64,000 nucleotides of DNA, taken from contig NC_087068.1 in NCBI RefSeq assembly GCF_963678635.1, forward strand, positions 1,610,001 to 1,674,000. The letters run 5' to 3'. The notes under the pieces were generated by a model that did not search any database, had not been told where the DNA came from, and saw nothing but the letters and a program-made list of their open reading frames with translations. The stretch is from Symsagittifera roscoffensis (Eukaryota; Xenacoelomorpha; Acoela; Convolutidae). The position numbers and the translations under genes were made by a program. Positions 23,110 through 34,600 of this stretch are shown here, piece after piece (within the stretch, counting starts at the first letter, position 1; every line of letters begins with the position of its first letter).

Positions 23110-23237
23110 CCGCTCTTTTCTACTTCTCCCCACTTTTCAAATCCTCAAACTTAGTAGTTGTTTTACATATTATTACGGCTAGATGCGTGACAGTAAGATA
23201 TATATTATATAGAACAAAATTGTTCACAGTTGGTAGT
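23110..23237 (+). mobile_element. hAT-type MITE, family A, 3'-truncated
   Basis: Starts CCGCTCTTTTCTACTTCTCC and includes ATTACGGCTAGATGCGTGAC and TTGTTCACAGTTGGTAG. Its right end is replaced by the next element at 23240. Confidence 0.6.
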
Positions 23238-23239
23238 TT

Positions 23240-23429
23240 GGCTCTTTTTCTTTTCCCTCGACGGAGAGTTCTTTAATTCATTTTTTTTCTCATGGTCTGA
23301 TTTTTTATGAAATTACACGGGGACTATTTAAGCCACAAAAAGTGTTTTAGTCTTCATATTTAATCTTGTAAACACACCTACTACACCATTAAACTGATAC
23401 TTTGCGAAGTGGAAGAAGGAAAAAGAGCC
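23240..23429 (+). mobile_element. hAT-type MITE, family A2 (GGCTCTTTTTC, TTGTAAAAC core)
   Basis: Inverted ends GGCTCTTTTTCTTTTCCC and GGAAGAAGGAAAAAGAGCC. The internal sequence belongs with the elements at 24502 and 24773 rather than with the GCTAAATGCGTGA core. The flanks GGTAGTTT and GGTACTTT are an 8-bp duplication with one mismatch. Inserted in the truncated copy before it. Confidence 0.78.
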
Positions 23430-23529
23430 GGTACTTTGTTCACAATGCCAAGTTCCATGGGAATCTGACACTTTAATTAATTTTTCAAAAATTGAATTTC
23501 AATGGTGGCAAAGAATTGGAAAAAGCCGT

Positions 23530-23742
23530 AACTCTTTTCCACTTCCCCTTTTCAAAATATAGATCTTTATGTTTGCTTTATGTGTTATTGTGGCTAAATG
23601 CGTGATAATATGATGTAAAGTATGAAGAACCAATCTATTCACAGTTGTCAGTTTATTCACTATGCCAAATTGCATTGCATAATGACAACGTTAAATAACC
23701 TTTTTGAAAAAGAATTTGAAAGGAGGAACAGGAAAAAATCCA
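23530..23742 (+). mobile_element. hAT-type MITE, family A, decayed ends
   Basis: ACTCTTTTCCACTTCCCC at the left, GGAACAGGAAAAAATCC at the right, and the core GGCTAAATGCGTGATAAT and TTCACAGTTGTCAGTTTA between them. Confidence 0.68.
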
Positions 23743-23865
23743 AAGCCGTCATTTTAAATAGGCTTTCGTAAATCAAAAGTTAGAAGAAATCAAAGGGGGA
23801 TTGGAAAAGAGCCAGGGACGATCAGCGCGAGTGTACTGTTTTTTTTACTGCACTATATCATTTTG

Positions 23866-24015
23866 TGCTCTTTTTCATTCCATTCCCTTTTTAAAACTCA
23901 TTTTTGACTTGATCATAAGGCAATAAAATTTTTTATGGTGGAAAAATTTACTATTGTGAACACATTTGTTCTTTATACCTTGCATCATAACATCAACATT
24001 TAGCCCTAATAGCAC
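23866..24015 (-). mobile_element. hAT-type MITE, family A fragment, reverse
   Basis: GCTCTTTTTCATTCCATTCC start and reversed core AACATCAACATTTAGCCCTA. Cut by another end sequence (GGGCTCTTTTCCCTTC) at 24016. Confidence 0.58.
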
Positions 24016-24047
24016 GGGCTCTTTTCCCTTCTCCACCTGCAAATATT

Positions 24048-24258
24048 GGTTCTTTTCCAGCTCCCCCTTTCAAATTCAATTTTGAAAAACTTAATTAACG
24101 TTGTCATAATGCAATGAATTTTGTCGAGGTAAGCGAATCGACAACTGTGGACAGATTTGTTCTTCATACTTAACAGCGTAAAATCACGCATTTAGCCGTA
24201 ATAGCTCGTAAAACAAACAGAAAACTCGGTATGTTGAAAGGTAGGATGCAAAAGAGCC
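24048..24258 (-). mobile_element. hAT-type MITE, family A, reverse, near complete
   Basis: Ends GGTTCTTTTCCAGCTCCCCC and GTAGGATGCAAAAGAGCC. Reversed core AATCACGCATTTAGCCGTAA. The flanks CAAATATT and CAAAATTT agree at six of eight bases. Confidence 0.7.
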
Positions 24259-24501
24259 CAAAATTTTACAAAAATTTTTTGTTCACATCCGATTGTTACA
24301 AAAATTTGCATGCGGACTAATTAGGCTATGACAAACTCATTTGGTTTAACCTTGTAAAACTTCATGTTTAACCTTGTAAAACACTTTCCTACACCACAAA
24401 TTGATGGTTACGGGGAGGGGGAAGAGCCATAATACGTAATACAACTAAGAAAATGGAAAATTTGAGTGTTAAAAAGCCTCATTTGGACTAAAAGGAAGGG
24501 C

Positions 24502-24710
24502 GGCTCTTTTTCCTTTTCCCCCCACCTCACATAAGCGTCAATTTTATGGTGTAACGAGGGGTTTTACAAGGGTAATTATGAACACCAAAAACGTTTGTCA
24601 TGGCCTAATGAGTTCGCATGCCAATTTTTGTAACATTCGGATAAAGTGAACAAACAAAACTTCACTAGAAAAATCTTGCAGGTGGGGGGGGGGGGGAAGG
24701 AAAAAGAGCC
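24502..24710 (-). mobile_element. hAT-type MITE, family A2, with perfect 8-bp target duplication
   Basis: Ends GGCTCTTTTTCCTTTTCCCC and a G-rich mirror ending GGAAAAAGAGCC. It is flanked on both sides by GGAAGGGC (8/8). The interior holds TGTAACGAGGGGTTTTACAA and no coding frame. The right end carries a 12-G run. Confidence 0.88.
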
Positions 24711-24772
24711 GGAAGGGCTACATTGCAAAACGACACTTTTTAAATTCCCTCCCGAATTTTTAACCGCTGATG

Positions 24773-24976
24773 GGCTCTTTTTCCTTTTCCCCACACCTGC
24801 AAATTTTTACATGTGAATTTGTTGACCACATTGTCCGATTGTTATGAAAATTTACGTACCGACTAATAAGACCACGACAAACATATTTGGTCTTCTTACT
24901 CAACCTCGTAAAACCACTCGTTACACTAAAAAGTTGAAACTGGCGTGAGGTGGGGGGGGGGGGAAGAAACAGAGCC
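24773..24976 (-). mobile_element. hAT-type MITE, family A2
   Basis: Ends GGCTCTTTTTCCTTTTCCCC and GGGGAAGAAACAGAGCC. The flanks CGCTGATG and CTCTGATG match at seven of eight bases. The interior is related to 24502 but in the opposite orientation. Confidence 0.82.
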
Positions 24977-25009
24977 CTCTGATGTTTATATCTGGTCGGC
25001 GGAACAGTA

Positions 25010-25217
25010 AAAGAGCCAGATGAAAAAACCATTTCGACTCCCTCTACTTTGCTCCTTGCCTGCGAGTTTAAGCATAATTCTACGGTTAGATATTGTTATG
25101 GCATGCGCTTGTAAAATTAGACCATGAAAACTTCTTTTGTCCTCATAACTAACCTTACAAACCCCCTCGTTATACAACATGCAATTGATGCTTATCCAAG
25201 GTAGGGAAAAAGAGCCG
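25010..25217 (-). mobile_element. hAT-type MITE, family A2, degenerate left end
   Basis: The interior (TTTGTCCTCATAACTAACCT and CCCCTCGTTATACAAC) and right end GGTAGGGAAAAAGAGCC match the A2 family. The left end is not a clean inverted repeat. Ends about 310 bp before the kinesin start codon. Confidence 0.6.
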
Positions 25218-25529
25218 ACAACGCTCTACAACGATGAACATACCTGCTATTTCTGTACAATTTCTCTTCACTAAGCTTCTTCTACTCACTCTACTAATAT
25301 TGCACGGACTATCAGAGACTACGTCAACTAAATAAAAAAATAGGAGAATTCACTACTGGAAAACTTTGTCTATCTAGGAAAAGGCACTACGCAAAAAACG
25401 AACAAAGATAAGTTGATCTAAATTACTGCGACTGAAACTATGTTTATCTTCTCCATCTGGAGGTGACTCACTCGACTGTTGTTTGGACTGAAGAGACGTG
25501 AACAAATTTTGACGTCATAGTGGAGTTAG
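25218..25529 (+). promoter_or_regulatory. Putative kinesin promoter and 5' UTR region with a CRE-like site
   Basis: About 310 bp free of recognised repeats between a MITE and the kinesin ATG. A palindromic TGACGTCA (ATF/CREB consensus) lies at 25510-25517, 13 bp before the start codon. No TATA box was identified. An in-frame TAG at 25527-25529 directly precedes the ATG. Regulatory function is inference. Confidence 0.4.
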
Positions 25530-25629
25530 ATGGGAGGGGAGGCTGTGAGTGTGCGCGTGGTGTGTCGAATCAGACCCATCAACAAAAATGAGGAGAAAAA
25601 GGGGGAGAAAAGTGTCGTCATTTTCAAAG
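25530..25629 (+). CDS. Khc-like: Kinesin exon 1: start codon and first motor strand
   Basis: ATG at 25530, directly after an in-frame TAG. It encodes [20 protein letters not shown] and then VVIFK, the beta1 strand with the CRxRPxN nucleotide-base-binding motif. It ends AAA G at 25629 before GTTCTT. That G joins GT at 32412 to give FKGENGV, matching the family's KFKGE. Intron 1 is 6.8 kb and full of transposons. Confidence 0.9.
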
Positions 25630-28600
25630 GTTCTTTCGTAAATTAAAAGACTCGTCATTAAAAAATTCGTCGTTCATCCTAGCCCTTTCAACAAGTTATA
25701 GCCGACGAAGGCTCGTTTTCATATTCGAGTTTTTTCCAGTGTCCTACCCAGGGGCGGATCTAGGATTTTCTCGAGGAGGGCGGGCGGATTTTCAAAAAGT
25801 GTTTTTTACGGTCGACCAATTTGGGCTCTTTTCCAGTTTCCCACCCCCTCGTAAAGTTAAAAAATAAAGCTGTCCAACAAATTTTCGCACAGCATTTTCC
25901 ATGTAAATAATGCTGTAAAAATTTGCCACCTGTTCACGCTGACACGTTTGGATGCAGTTTTCAAAAAGACTTTTATTTATTGAATTAAAAGAAAAATTAA
26001 ATAGGGGACTGGAAAAGAGCCCAAAATTGATTTCCCGAGCTCTCCCAAAGCACTACAAGATTCTGTTTTGGTCAAATTTTCTGTAGAATTTTTTGTAGGC
26101 ACTTTTTTGGAATTTTCTTCTAACTTTTCGTGTTTTTTCGGCCCCCTCAAAAAACTTATGTTGCAGCCCACGGCGGCTTGAGAAAATTTTTTGGGTCTGT
26201 CAGCCAAAAATGGATATCTCAAAATAGTACAAAAAAGGGACTCCCTAAATCCGCCCCTGTTACCACCCCTTCGTAATGTTACAAAATAAAGCGGTTCAAA
26301 AATTGTTCACACGGCATTTTGCATGCAAGATATGGGCTCTTTTCCAGTCCCCCCCTTTAATTTTTTCCGAAATATACTACGGAAATCAATTTGAAATGAC
26401 TTTTCTGAAAATAAACTGGCTCTTTTTTAGTCCCCCCTCTTCAAATTAATTTTTGAAAACCTTATTTAACGTTGTCATAATGCAATGAAAATTGGCATGG
26501 TGAACAAACTGACAATTATGAACAGATTTCTGACAATTTCTTCATACATTACAGCGTAACATCACGCATTTAGCCGTAATAACACTTAAAACAAACATAA
26601 ACATCGGTATTTTGGTAGGTGGGGGGAGTGGAAAAGAGCCAATAAGCTGCATTAAAACATGTCAGCGTGAACAAGTGAACAAATTCCTACAACATTTTTT
26701 ACATGCAAATGCCGTGTAAACAATTTTTATCAGTTTCTTATGAAAAGTTTCCATTATTAATTGATATAAACTAAAATTCTATCAATGCGACTTAAATTTT
26801 GCCCCAAATCAGCTCGGAGTCAAAAGTTTTTCAGAGTATCTGAGCTTTTTAGATTATTTGAAATTCATTCTGCCTACGCATTAGCCTTATAACAAGGATC
26901 ACCCATTTTTGTGTTTTTTTTTCAATCAGAAATTGGTTTTTTCGTGCTGGTTATCATAGAAAAAAGTCGAACGCGTAGACGGCATTGATTTAGGCTTAGT
27001 CGACGAAATTTCTTTCCAGAAAAAGATTGAAAAAATTATAAATTTCACGAAAAGATGTCTAAACTTCTTTACATACTTATTTGATTTTCCAGTGAAGGAC
27101 AACGAAACTGGTCTGATCTAGACAGTGAACTTAATGAAGAGCTAAACAAAAAAATGAAGGTATTTTGACAGTAAGCCAATAAATGTTTCACACTTTGGTT
27201 GCACTTAAATCGAATGAAAAAGTACTAACTGTGTGTAACAAATTGAGATTCAGTATTCGGGTAATATTTTTCTTTGAATCTGCTTTGTTTGCTTTACTGT
27301 CTCTCAAAACTGTCAAATAAGTTCATTGTCTGGACCAGACCCGTTTCGTTTTCATTCGCCATTTTTCTTGAAAGAAGCTCAATGAAGCTGCCAAAATTAG
27401 CTTTCCCGCAATAGAACCACTGCTAAACGGATTTTCATTTTCATTCGCCATTTTTCTTGAAAGAAGCTCAATGAAGCTGCCAAAATTAGCTTTTCCCGTA
27501 ATAGAACCACTTTTTACTGCTAAACGGATTTTTTATTAAGACCTACGCGCATTTTACTCACCTAAAATTAGACTAAAACTTAAAAGTTTCAAACGTGTTT
27601 CTCGCGACATAGGATGAGTTTTTAAAAAGATTATTACGTCTTTCGAATGTCGACTGGAAGTTCCGATGTTATATTACTCGGCCTATTCCAATGACAATGT
27701 GTGTATACCTGATTTTGCGTTACTTGAAAACAAAAAAAAGAGAAAATTTAAACGCACTCGAATACAAAGTTCCTTCCAATTTTCAATGGTCGGAACTACA
27801 AATTTACATTCAGTAGTTTTTGATTACGTGAGCAGTTTATTCAAGAAAATTCAAGGCAATCGCAGGTGCAATTTTGTTTTCATTGCCCTTAAAATATGAG
27901 TTTTGATTTTCTTATAGTGGTTTATAATATATGTGCGGAAAACGATTCGATCGACAAAAATTGGGCCAGGGCCGACCTTCTTTATGGAAGGCCGACCTTC
28001 TTTATGGAAAAACAGGGCCGACCATCTTTATGGAAAAAAACCGCCTTGCAGATAGAACAAAACACAGTCGAAGCAGATCCGATTGACACCTAAAAAGTTC
28101 TTTTTTAAAAACCTTTTTAATTGTCTGCTTACTTTACATTTTCCTAAATATAACTTGTTATTCTGGAGAATATCAGTTTCCAGTTCAGCTGAAAGCATCA
28201 CTTTTACCGCTCAGTTATCTTAACGTATGTTATGCCTAAATTAATGTTATGAATGTCTATGAACAAGATAGAACAAAACACAGTCGAAGCAGATCCGATT
28301 GACACCTAAAAAGTTCTTTTTTAAAAACCTTTTTAATTGTCTGCTTACTTTACATTTTCCTAAATATAACTTGTTATTCTGGAGAATATCAGTTTCCAGT
28401 TCAGCTGAAAGCATCACTTTTACCGCTCAGTTATCTTAACGTATGTTATGTCTAAATTAATGTTATGAATGTTTTATTTGAACTTTTGTTTCAGATTTTG
28501 TCTTGTAATATTTAATTTGAACCAATCAGATTTTAGCATTATGAGCCACTTTCCAAAATGCCAAAAAAGTCCATTTTGGGCCGTTTGATGACTTCGGGTG

Positions 28601-31600
28601 CCGGACATCAAGCCGACGGGACTTCAAGCCGAATCGCAAAATTAGGGGCTTCAAGCCGAATATTTTCTTATAAAATTGAAAAATATGATTAATTTGAAAA
28701 TTTTGTTTAAGAATTTTTGAATTTCATGATCTTTCTTTACTAGTTATTGGCGTAATTTTTACTAATTAGTTATTGGCGTAATTATTGGCATAAAATTTAA
28801 GCCTCCCAATAATGTTTAGGAAAGTTGAAAAGTAAAACACGGTCGAAGTATTTTATGCATTTTAAAAACCGGCTAATCTTATTACCGGATGCCAATCCCA
28901 AGTGGTGCATTGGCATGAAAAACACTTTTTAGGGACTAAACTTGACTACATTTTTGAAAAGCAACGTTCAACAGATGAGCAAAAAATTGTGTTTTGAGGT
29001 GCTTGTAAAGTTCAAATTTCGGCCTGAAGTCCCTTCGGCTTGAAGTCTCGTCGGCCCGTTGTCCTAGATCCCTTTTACCAGACCACAACGCAATAATTCA
29101 GTTAGGATAAACTTAAATCGGGTAGGGTTCTCATGCTTGAGGGACCGAACGTTTGAAAAATTTCAATCAATCAAAATCGCTTAGCGTTCCTATTGGCTAA
29201 ATGCTTTTCTCACAAAATCGAAGTCAATACTAACAGAAAATGTGTTAAATCAGTAAAAAATAATCACAAATATTACGAATTGCGGATTACAACCGTAATA
29301 CTATTCAGATAAACATCAAGATTTATGATTTCAAGATCATAAGAATTTTTCGTTCTTGAAAACACATCGGTTTATTATCTAATTGGTCAGTATTAACACT
29401 ATTGGCTTGGATTTATTTTCTTACTTTGAGATTTTCGCGATGTACTTTGAGATTTTGAATACTCAATTCTGATTGGCTGAAAGTGAGTTAAAATTATTTT
29501 CAAGCATTTGGTCCGAGGGTTATTTTTATGCGCGAAGGACCGAATGGGCAAAAAAACTTGTGGGCCAAGGACTGAAGACAAAATTAGACGAAAGTCATTT
29601 TTTAACAGAAGCAATTTCCGTTTAATCGAAATGAAATAAATGAAGACACTTTTTGCTTTATTCATAACAAAACCCTTGAAATATACAACTTGTCCCAATT
29701 CGGCGGCGGTCAGTGACAATTTGAAAAGGTTCCATATTTCTGCCGTTTTTAGATTCGGCCAATATCAATGCTCAGTCCCTAGAATTGTTTACTTTCTTTC
29801 CAACTTTTAGAGTATTGAAATATGATTGGCCGATTATTATTTTTGCGCGTTAGGTCCTTTGCGAATGAGGGATTCTACCATTCGGTCCCTCAAGCATGAG
29901 GGATGCCACACTTAAATCAGTTGAACATTCGAAAAGGAACATTTTCAAATTGTCACTGACCGCCGCCGAATTGGGACAATTTTTATATTTCAAGGGTCTT
30001 GCAAGGAAAGAAGCAAAATATTGCTTTATTTATTTCATTCTGGTTGAATGGAAATTGCTTCTTTTAAAAAATTGACTTTCGGCTAATTTTGTCTTTAGTC
30101 CTTGGCCCACAAGTTTTTTCGCCCATTCGGTCCTTCGCGCATGAGAACAACCACCGGACCGAATGCTTGAAATTAATTTTAGCTCACATCAGCCAATCAG
30201 AATTGAGTATCCAAAATCTCAAAGTACTCCGCGAAAATCTCAAATTGAGAAAATAAAGCCATTAGTGTTAATACTGACCGATTAGATAATAAGCACATGA
30301 GTTTTCAAGAATGAAAAATTCTTAGAATTTGAACTCATAAATCTTGATGTTTATCTGAACAATATTACGTTTGTAACCCGCAATTCGTAATATTTGTGAT
30401 TACTTTCCACTGATTTAACACATTTTATGTTAGTATTGACTTCGATTTTGTGACAAAAGCATTTAGCCAATAGGAACGCTAAGCGACTTTGATTGATTGA
30501 AATTTTTCAAGCTTAGGTCCCTCAAGCATGAAAACCCTACCCGATTTAAGTTTATCTTAATTGACTTATTGCGTTGTGGTCTGGTAAAAGGGATCTAAGA
30601 CAACAGGCCGACGGGACTTCAAGCCGAAGGGACTTCAGGCCAAAATTTGATTTTTACAAGCACCTCAAAACACAATTTTTTTCATCTGTTGAACGTTTCT
30701 TTTCAAAAATTTAGTCAAGTTTGGTCCCTAAAAATTGTTATTCATGACAAGGCACCACTTGGGATTGGCATCCGGTAATAAAATCAGCCGGTTTTTAAAA
30801 TGCATAAATTAAAAACATGGAAAACTCCTTCAACCGTGTTTTTTTTTTAACTTTCCTAAACATCATTGGGAGGCCTAAATTTTATGAAAACTTCAGTAAT
30901 TAGTAAAGAAAGATCATGAAATCAAAAATTCTTAAACAAAATTTTCAAATTATTCAAATTTCACAATTTTATAAAAAAAATATTCGGCTTGAAGTCCCTA
31001 ATTTTACGATTCGGCTTGAAGTTCCGTCAGCTTGATGTCAAACCCAAAGTCATCATACGGCGCAAAATGGACCTTTTTGGCCTTTTGGAAAGTGGCTCAT
31101 AATGCTAAAATCTGATTGGTTCAAATTAAATATTACAAAACAAAATCTGAAACATAAGTTCAAAAAATCAGTGGCATAAGTCCCAAAATTTATCTTCCAG
31201 AATTCGGATTGGTTGAAATTTGAGCCAACAAAATTATGGATTCATTGTTCACTGTTCAAGCTGCACAAACTCAAGCTGCAGAATAGTGACCGCCGCAGCC
31301 GTGTCAACGTGTTGCGAGCTTGCCACCAAAGGGTAGGACCCTATACGAAAATTAGAGACGGTTATCGCCGCAAGGTGACGACGCGCGCTTAGCGCGCCCA
31401 CCAGCGACCTTAAGCCGAGACTCGGTTATTTTGGTCTTTTGACCAACTGAAACGATTTGGGACTTATACGACTGCTATTTTATTTTGGGACCTATGGGAC
31501 TGATTTTTCATTTTGGGACCTATGAATACGCACCGGGCCGTATAACAGAAAAAAATTGCACACGTATCAGGGGCGGATTTAAAGGGGGCGGACGCCCCCT

Positions 31601-34600
31601 CTCAGGGATTCGAACCCCTGCCGACCCAAAGGGTCTCCCCTTTGGTACTATTTAAGAAATCCGTTTTTTGCCTTCAAATTTTTCTGAAGGCGCCTTTTTT
31701 CTAAAGGCCCCACTAACTTAATGTATGAAAAATGTATCACTAGCATTTTTCCATAGACTAAGTGTAGGAAACTCTATGATTAGCATTTTCGGTCTATGGA
31801 GGTCAACCCGGCTACTAACTTTGAGGGGGAGCGCGCGCCAAAAAAAAACGCATTTTTTTGTCAAAATTTTCCAAAAAGTGCCAAAAAAAATTGCTTGCGG
31901 CGCAGAAAATTTGACCAAAACAGTCTTTTTCTAAAGCTTTACAAGAGCCCGGAAAATCAATTTGGTCGACCTAAAAAGAATGTTCGAAAATGGTCGTCAA
32001 AATGTTTGAAAATCCGCCCCACCTCGGGAAAATCCTAGATCCGCCCCTGACTCGTATTTCAATTACTGCTCAAAGCTGTCACAGCGGAAGGAATGTTTTC
32101 TTAACTTTTTCGCGCATTTCTGAAATGTTCACTCTCACATGTTGCAAAATGAAGTCTAGGCTATGCAACCGTTGATAGACAGATCTCTGTTTTCGAACAT
32201 CGTTGACATGCTGTTATGGATCTACTTAACAATTGCGTTCCCCCCTTTGGTATCTACTTAAGAATTGCCACCCCTATTAAAAAAAGCAGTAAATTAGCAC
32301 TGAGCTTTCTATTGAGAATTAGAGTTTTGCTGCATTCTGATTGGTCGAAAATGCGTTATTTTAATCTACTTAACAATTGTTCCGTTGTTATTGCTGTTCT
32401 GCTGTGTACAGGTGAGAATGGAGTGACAACCGAGGCGCACTCGAAGAAGTGTTTCAACTTCGATGCAGTGCTGCAGCCAGAAGTGACCCAGGAGGAGGTG
32501 TTTGAGGAGGGCATGAGACCCATCATTGAACACGTGCTCAAAGGTGAGCCAAGGTCAGCATCACATGACATCCCATTTACTTAATGGATTAGGCCAACTT
32601 TGCTCCACCACATTGCTCCAATTGTTCTCTGTGTCAGCTATGCAGTCAGCGAATTAACAAGCCTCTAAATTTTCTATCTATCAAAATTGTATCTATCTAT
32701 CTTGCGTATTAAAAAATATCATATCTTACTTTGGCGAGAGAAAACTCTGAAAAAAGTCTTTCGATGATTTTTTTTATCGGAACGGCGACAACTCGCTATA
32801 AATGACAACTCTCGAAAAAAGCCACAATCGGATTCGAGAAGTTTGAAGGCTAGTTTAACAAACAGTTTCGGCCGTTACCAGAGAGGACAAAAAACGCTTG
32901 TCATAAAATTCTTTACTAAGGAGAAAATTTTTATCATTTAATGTCTTAGACCGCAAAAATTGTATGAAAATAGCATGATAAGCATTTTTATTTCATACCA
33001 TTGAAATATATCATAGACATTTTTCCAAATTATGGAGCTGTATGACAAGCATTTTTCCAGATATTTTTTTTTGTGTTTGATTTTGGGTATTTTCCCTGAA
33101 ACACAGCAACCATAAAGTTTCTCAAACAGCAATACCAGTAGTATAAACAGCATTGAATTTGCAGATAAATATACGTATTTACAGATGCCAAGTAAGTTAA
33201 ATTTATGAATTTTACACAGTATGATAGCAAAAAATGTAGCCTTGTGTTAGCAATGAGACTGAAAATTCAAACCATTCAAAGCTTAAAACTCGTGGTCTGC
33301 TTTTTGGACAAAAATAGGTTGTCTAAATCCTAAAAAAAGCAATTCTGACATCCCAAAGAATCTTTTCTTCCAGCTTTTCATCAAAGTTTTAATAGCAAAA
33401 TTTAGAATTTTTCACATTTCTCCGAGAACAAAAAAAACTGAAGCTCAAACTTTTTCAAGGCTAAATTTAGCATACCTAATTTTTGAAAAACAAAAATTTC
33501 GGCCATTTTTAAGTGATAACTTCCAAATCAGTGATAAGTATTTGGATCTTGTTAACATTTCTGTTTTGTTCTGTTTTGATGTTCAGAAGACTTTGAATAT
33601 CTTAAGACAACAAGCAGTTGAGAATTTTTAATATATCAAGGGTAATTAAAACAGATACGAAAAAAAGCGATGAAAACCATATTACGTTTGAGCGTTTTGA
33701 CTTGCATAAATGACCTACATGGTTGTCAGTAAAGCAACAAGGACCAACAGAATCTTTGATTGCTGAATATCGCTAGCTGCTAAAATTGGGTAATTTAAAC
33801 TGATTTTAGAAATTTAAAATGTAGTTTCAATCGAACTCCAACCTCAAATCCTGATAACCCTATGTAGAATATACGATTGTGCAACTCCGCACCGCATGAA
33901 CCGCGGTAGGAAAAACCAAAAAAACGGAAACTAGATATGATTCTAAGGTTTTCAGTAATCATTTGATAACCTCAGTTGACCATTCTGTTGTGGTAGTGTG
34001 TTGACCACCTAGTTTTTGAGGACATAAGGTTGAAACGAATTATTTTATCATTTTTTATAGTTAATCGTTTGATCACTACGAAATAGATTTTTGCCAATCG
34101 TGTCTATTAAGCTCATCAGCATAACTACTTAATATTTTTACTAATAATTCAACCTTATTATTGATTTAGTTTTCAGATAGAACTTAGGGATTATAACATG
34201 GCGCAGCCAGCAGTTTCTTCATCTGAGTCCCTTTTTTTGGGGCAAACCGTCGGCTTAACCTCCATATCCATGAGAGGTATGGGTGGGTCAGAAAACAAAC
34301 GAAGCAAACGGAGAACAACGGAAGGAGAGACCCAAAATAAGTCTAAATATGTCTACTACCACCAAGCAGACGCATGAACAAAATCAAGATTAATATTTGC
34401 CTTAGGAAATAAAGGATAGAAGAGGTTTTTGCAACAACACCCACACATAAATCTCAACTCAGTAAAATTCAAACTTTTTTAAGACGCTTGTGGACAATTA
34501 TTCAAGCGTGAGAAAAAATTTATCTTTAAAAAGATGCAGGTTTACAACGCATCACATGGAGAAAGAGAAGGTTTCGAATCTTTTTAAGTTTGCTTAGCAG

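Larger units (their letters stand above)
28478..31163. mobile_element. 2.7-kb fold-back element with ~1.2-kb inverted arms and nested inverted repeats
   Basis: Arms 28478-29734 and about 29937-31163 are reverse complements; for example TTCAGATTTTGTCTTGTAAT at left and ATTACAAAACAAAATCTGAA at right. A 0.2-kb spacer separates them. Each arm holds a smaller element bounded by GACATCAAGCCGACGGGACT-type ends, and the arms carry repeated GGTCCCTCAAGCATGAG blocks. Open frames in the arms mirror each other and show no transposase. Sits in kinesin intron 1. Confidence 0.85.

Noticed and set aside
27086-27160. A possible exon: TTTTCCAG acceptor, an open frame ending AACAAAAAAATGAAG, and GTATTT donor.
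   Set aside because: Kinesin exons 1 and 2 join in phase without it. It has no kinesin homology and the frame has no recognisable family, so chance splice-like signals are more likely.
29399-29719. A 106-codon frame in the fold-back arm.
   Set aside because: No family motifs, AT-rich, and its counterpart in the other arm is not conserved as a frame.
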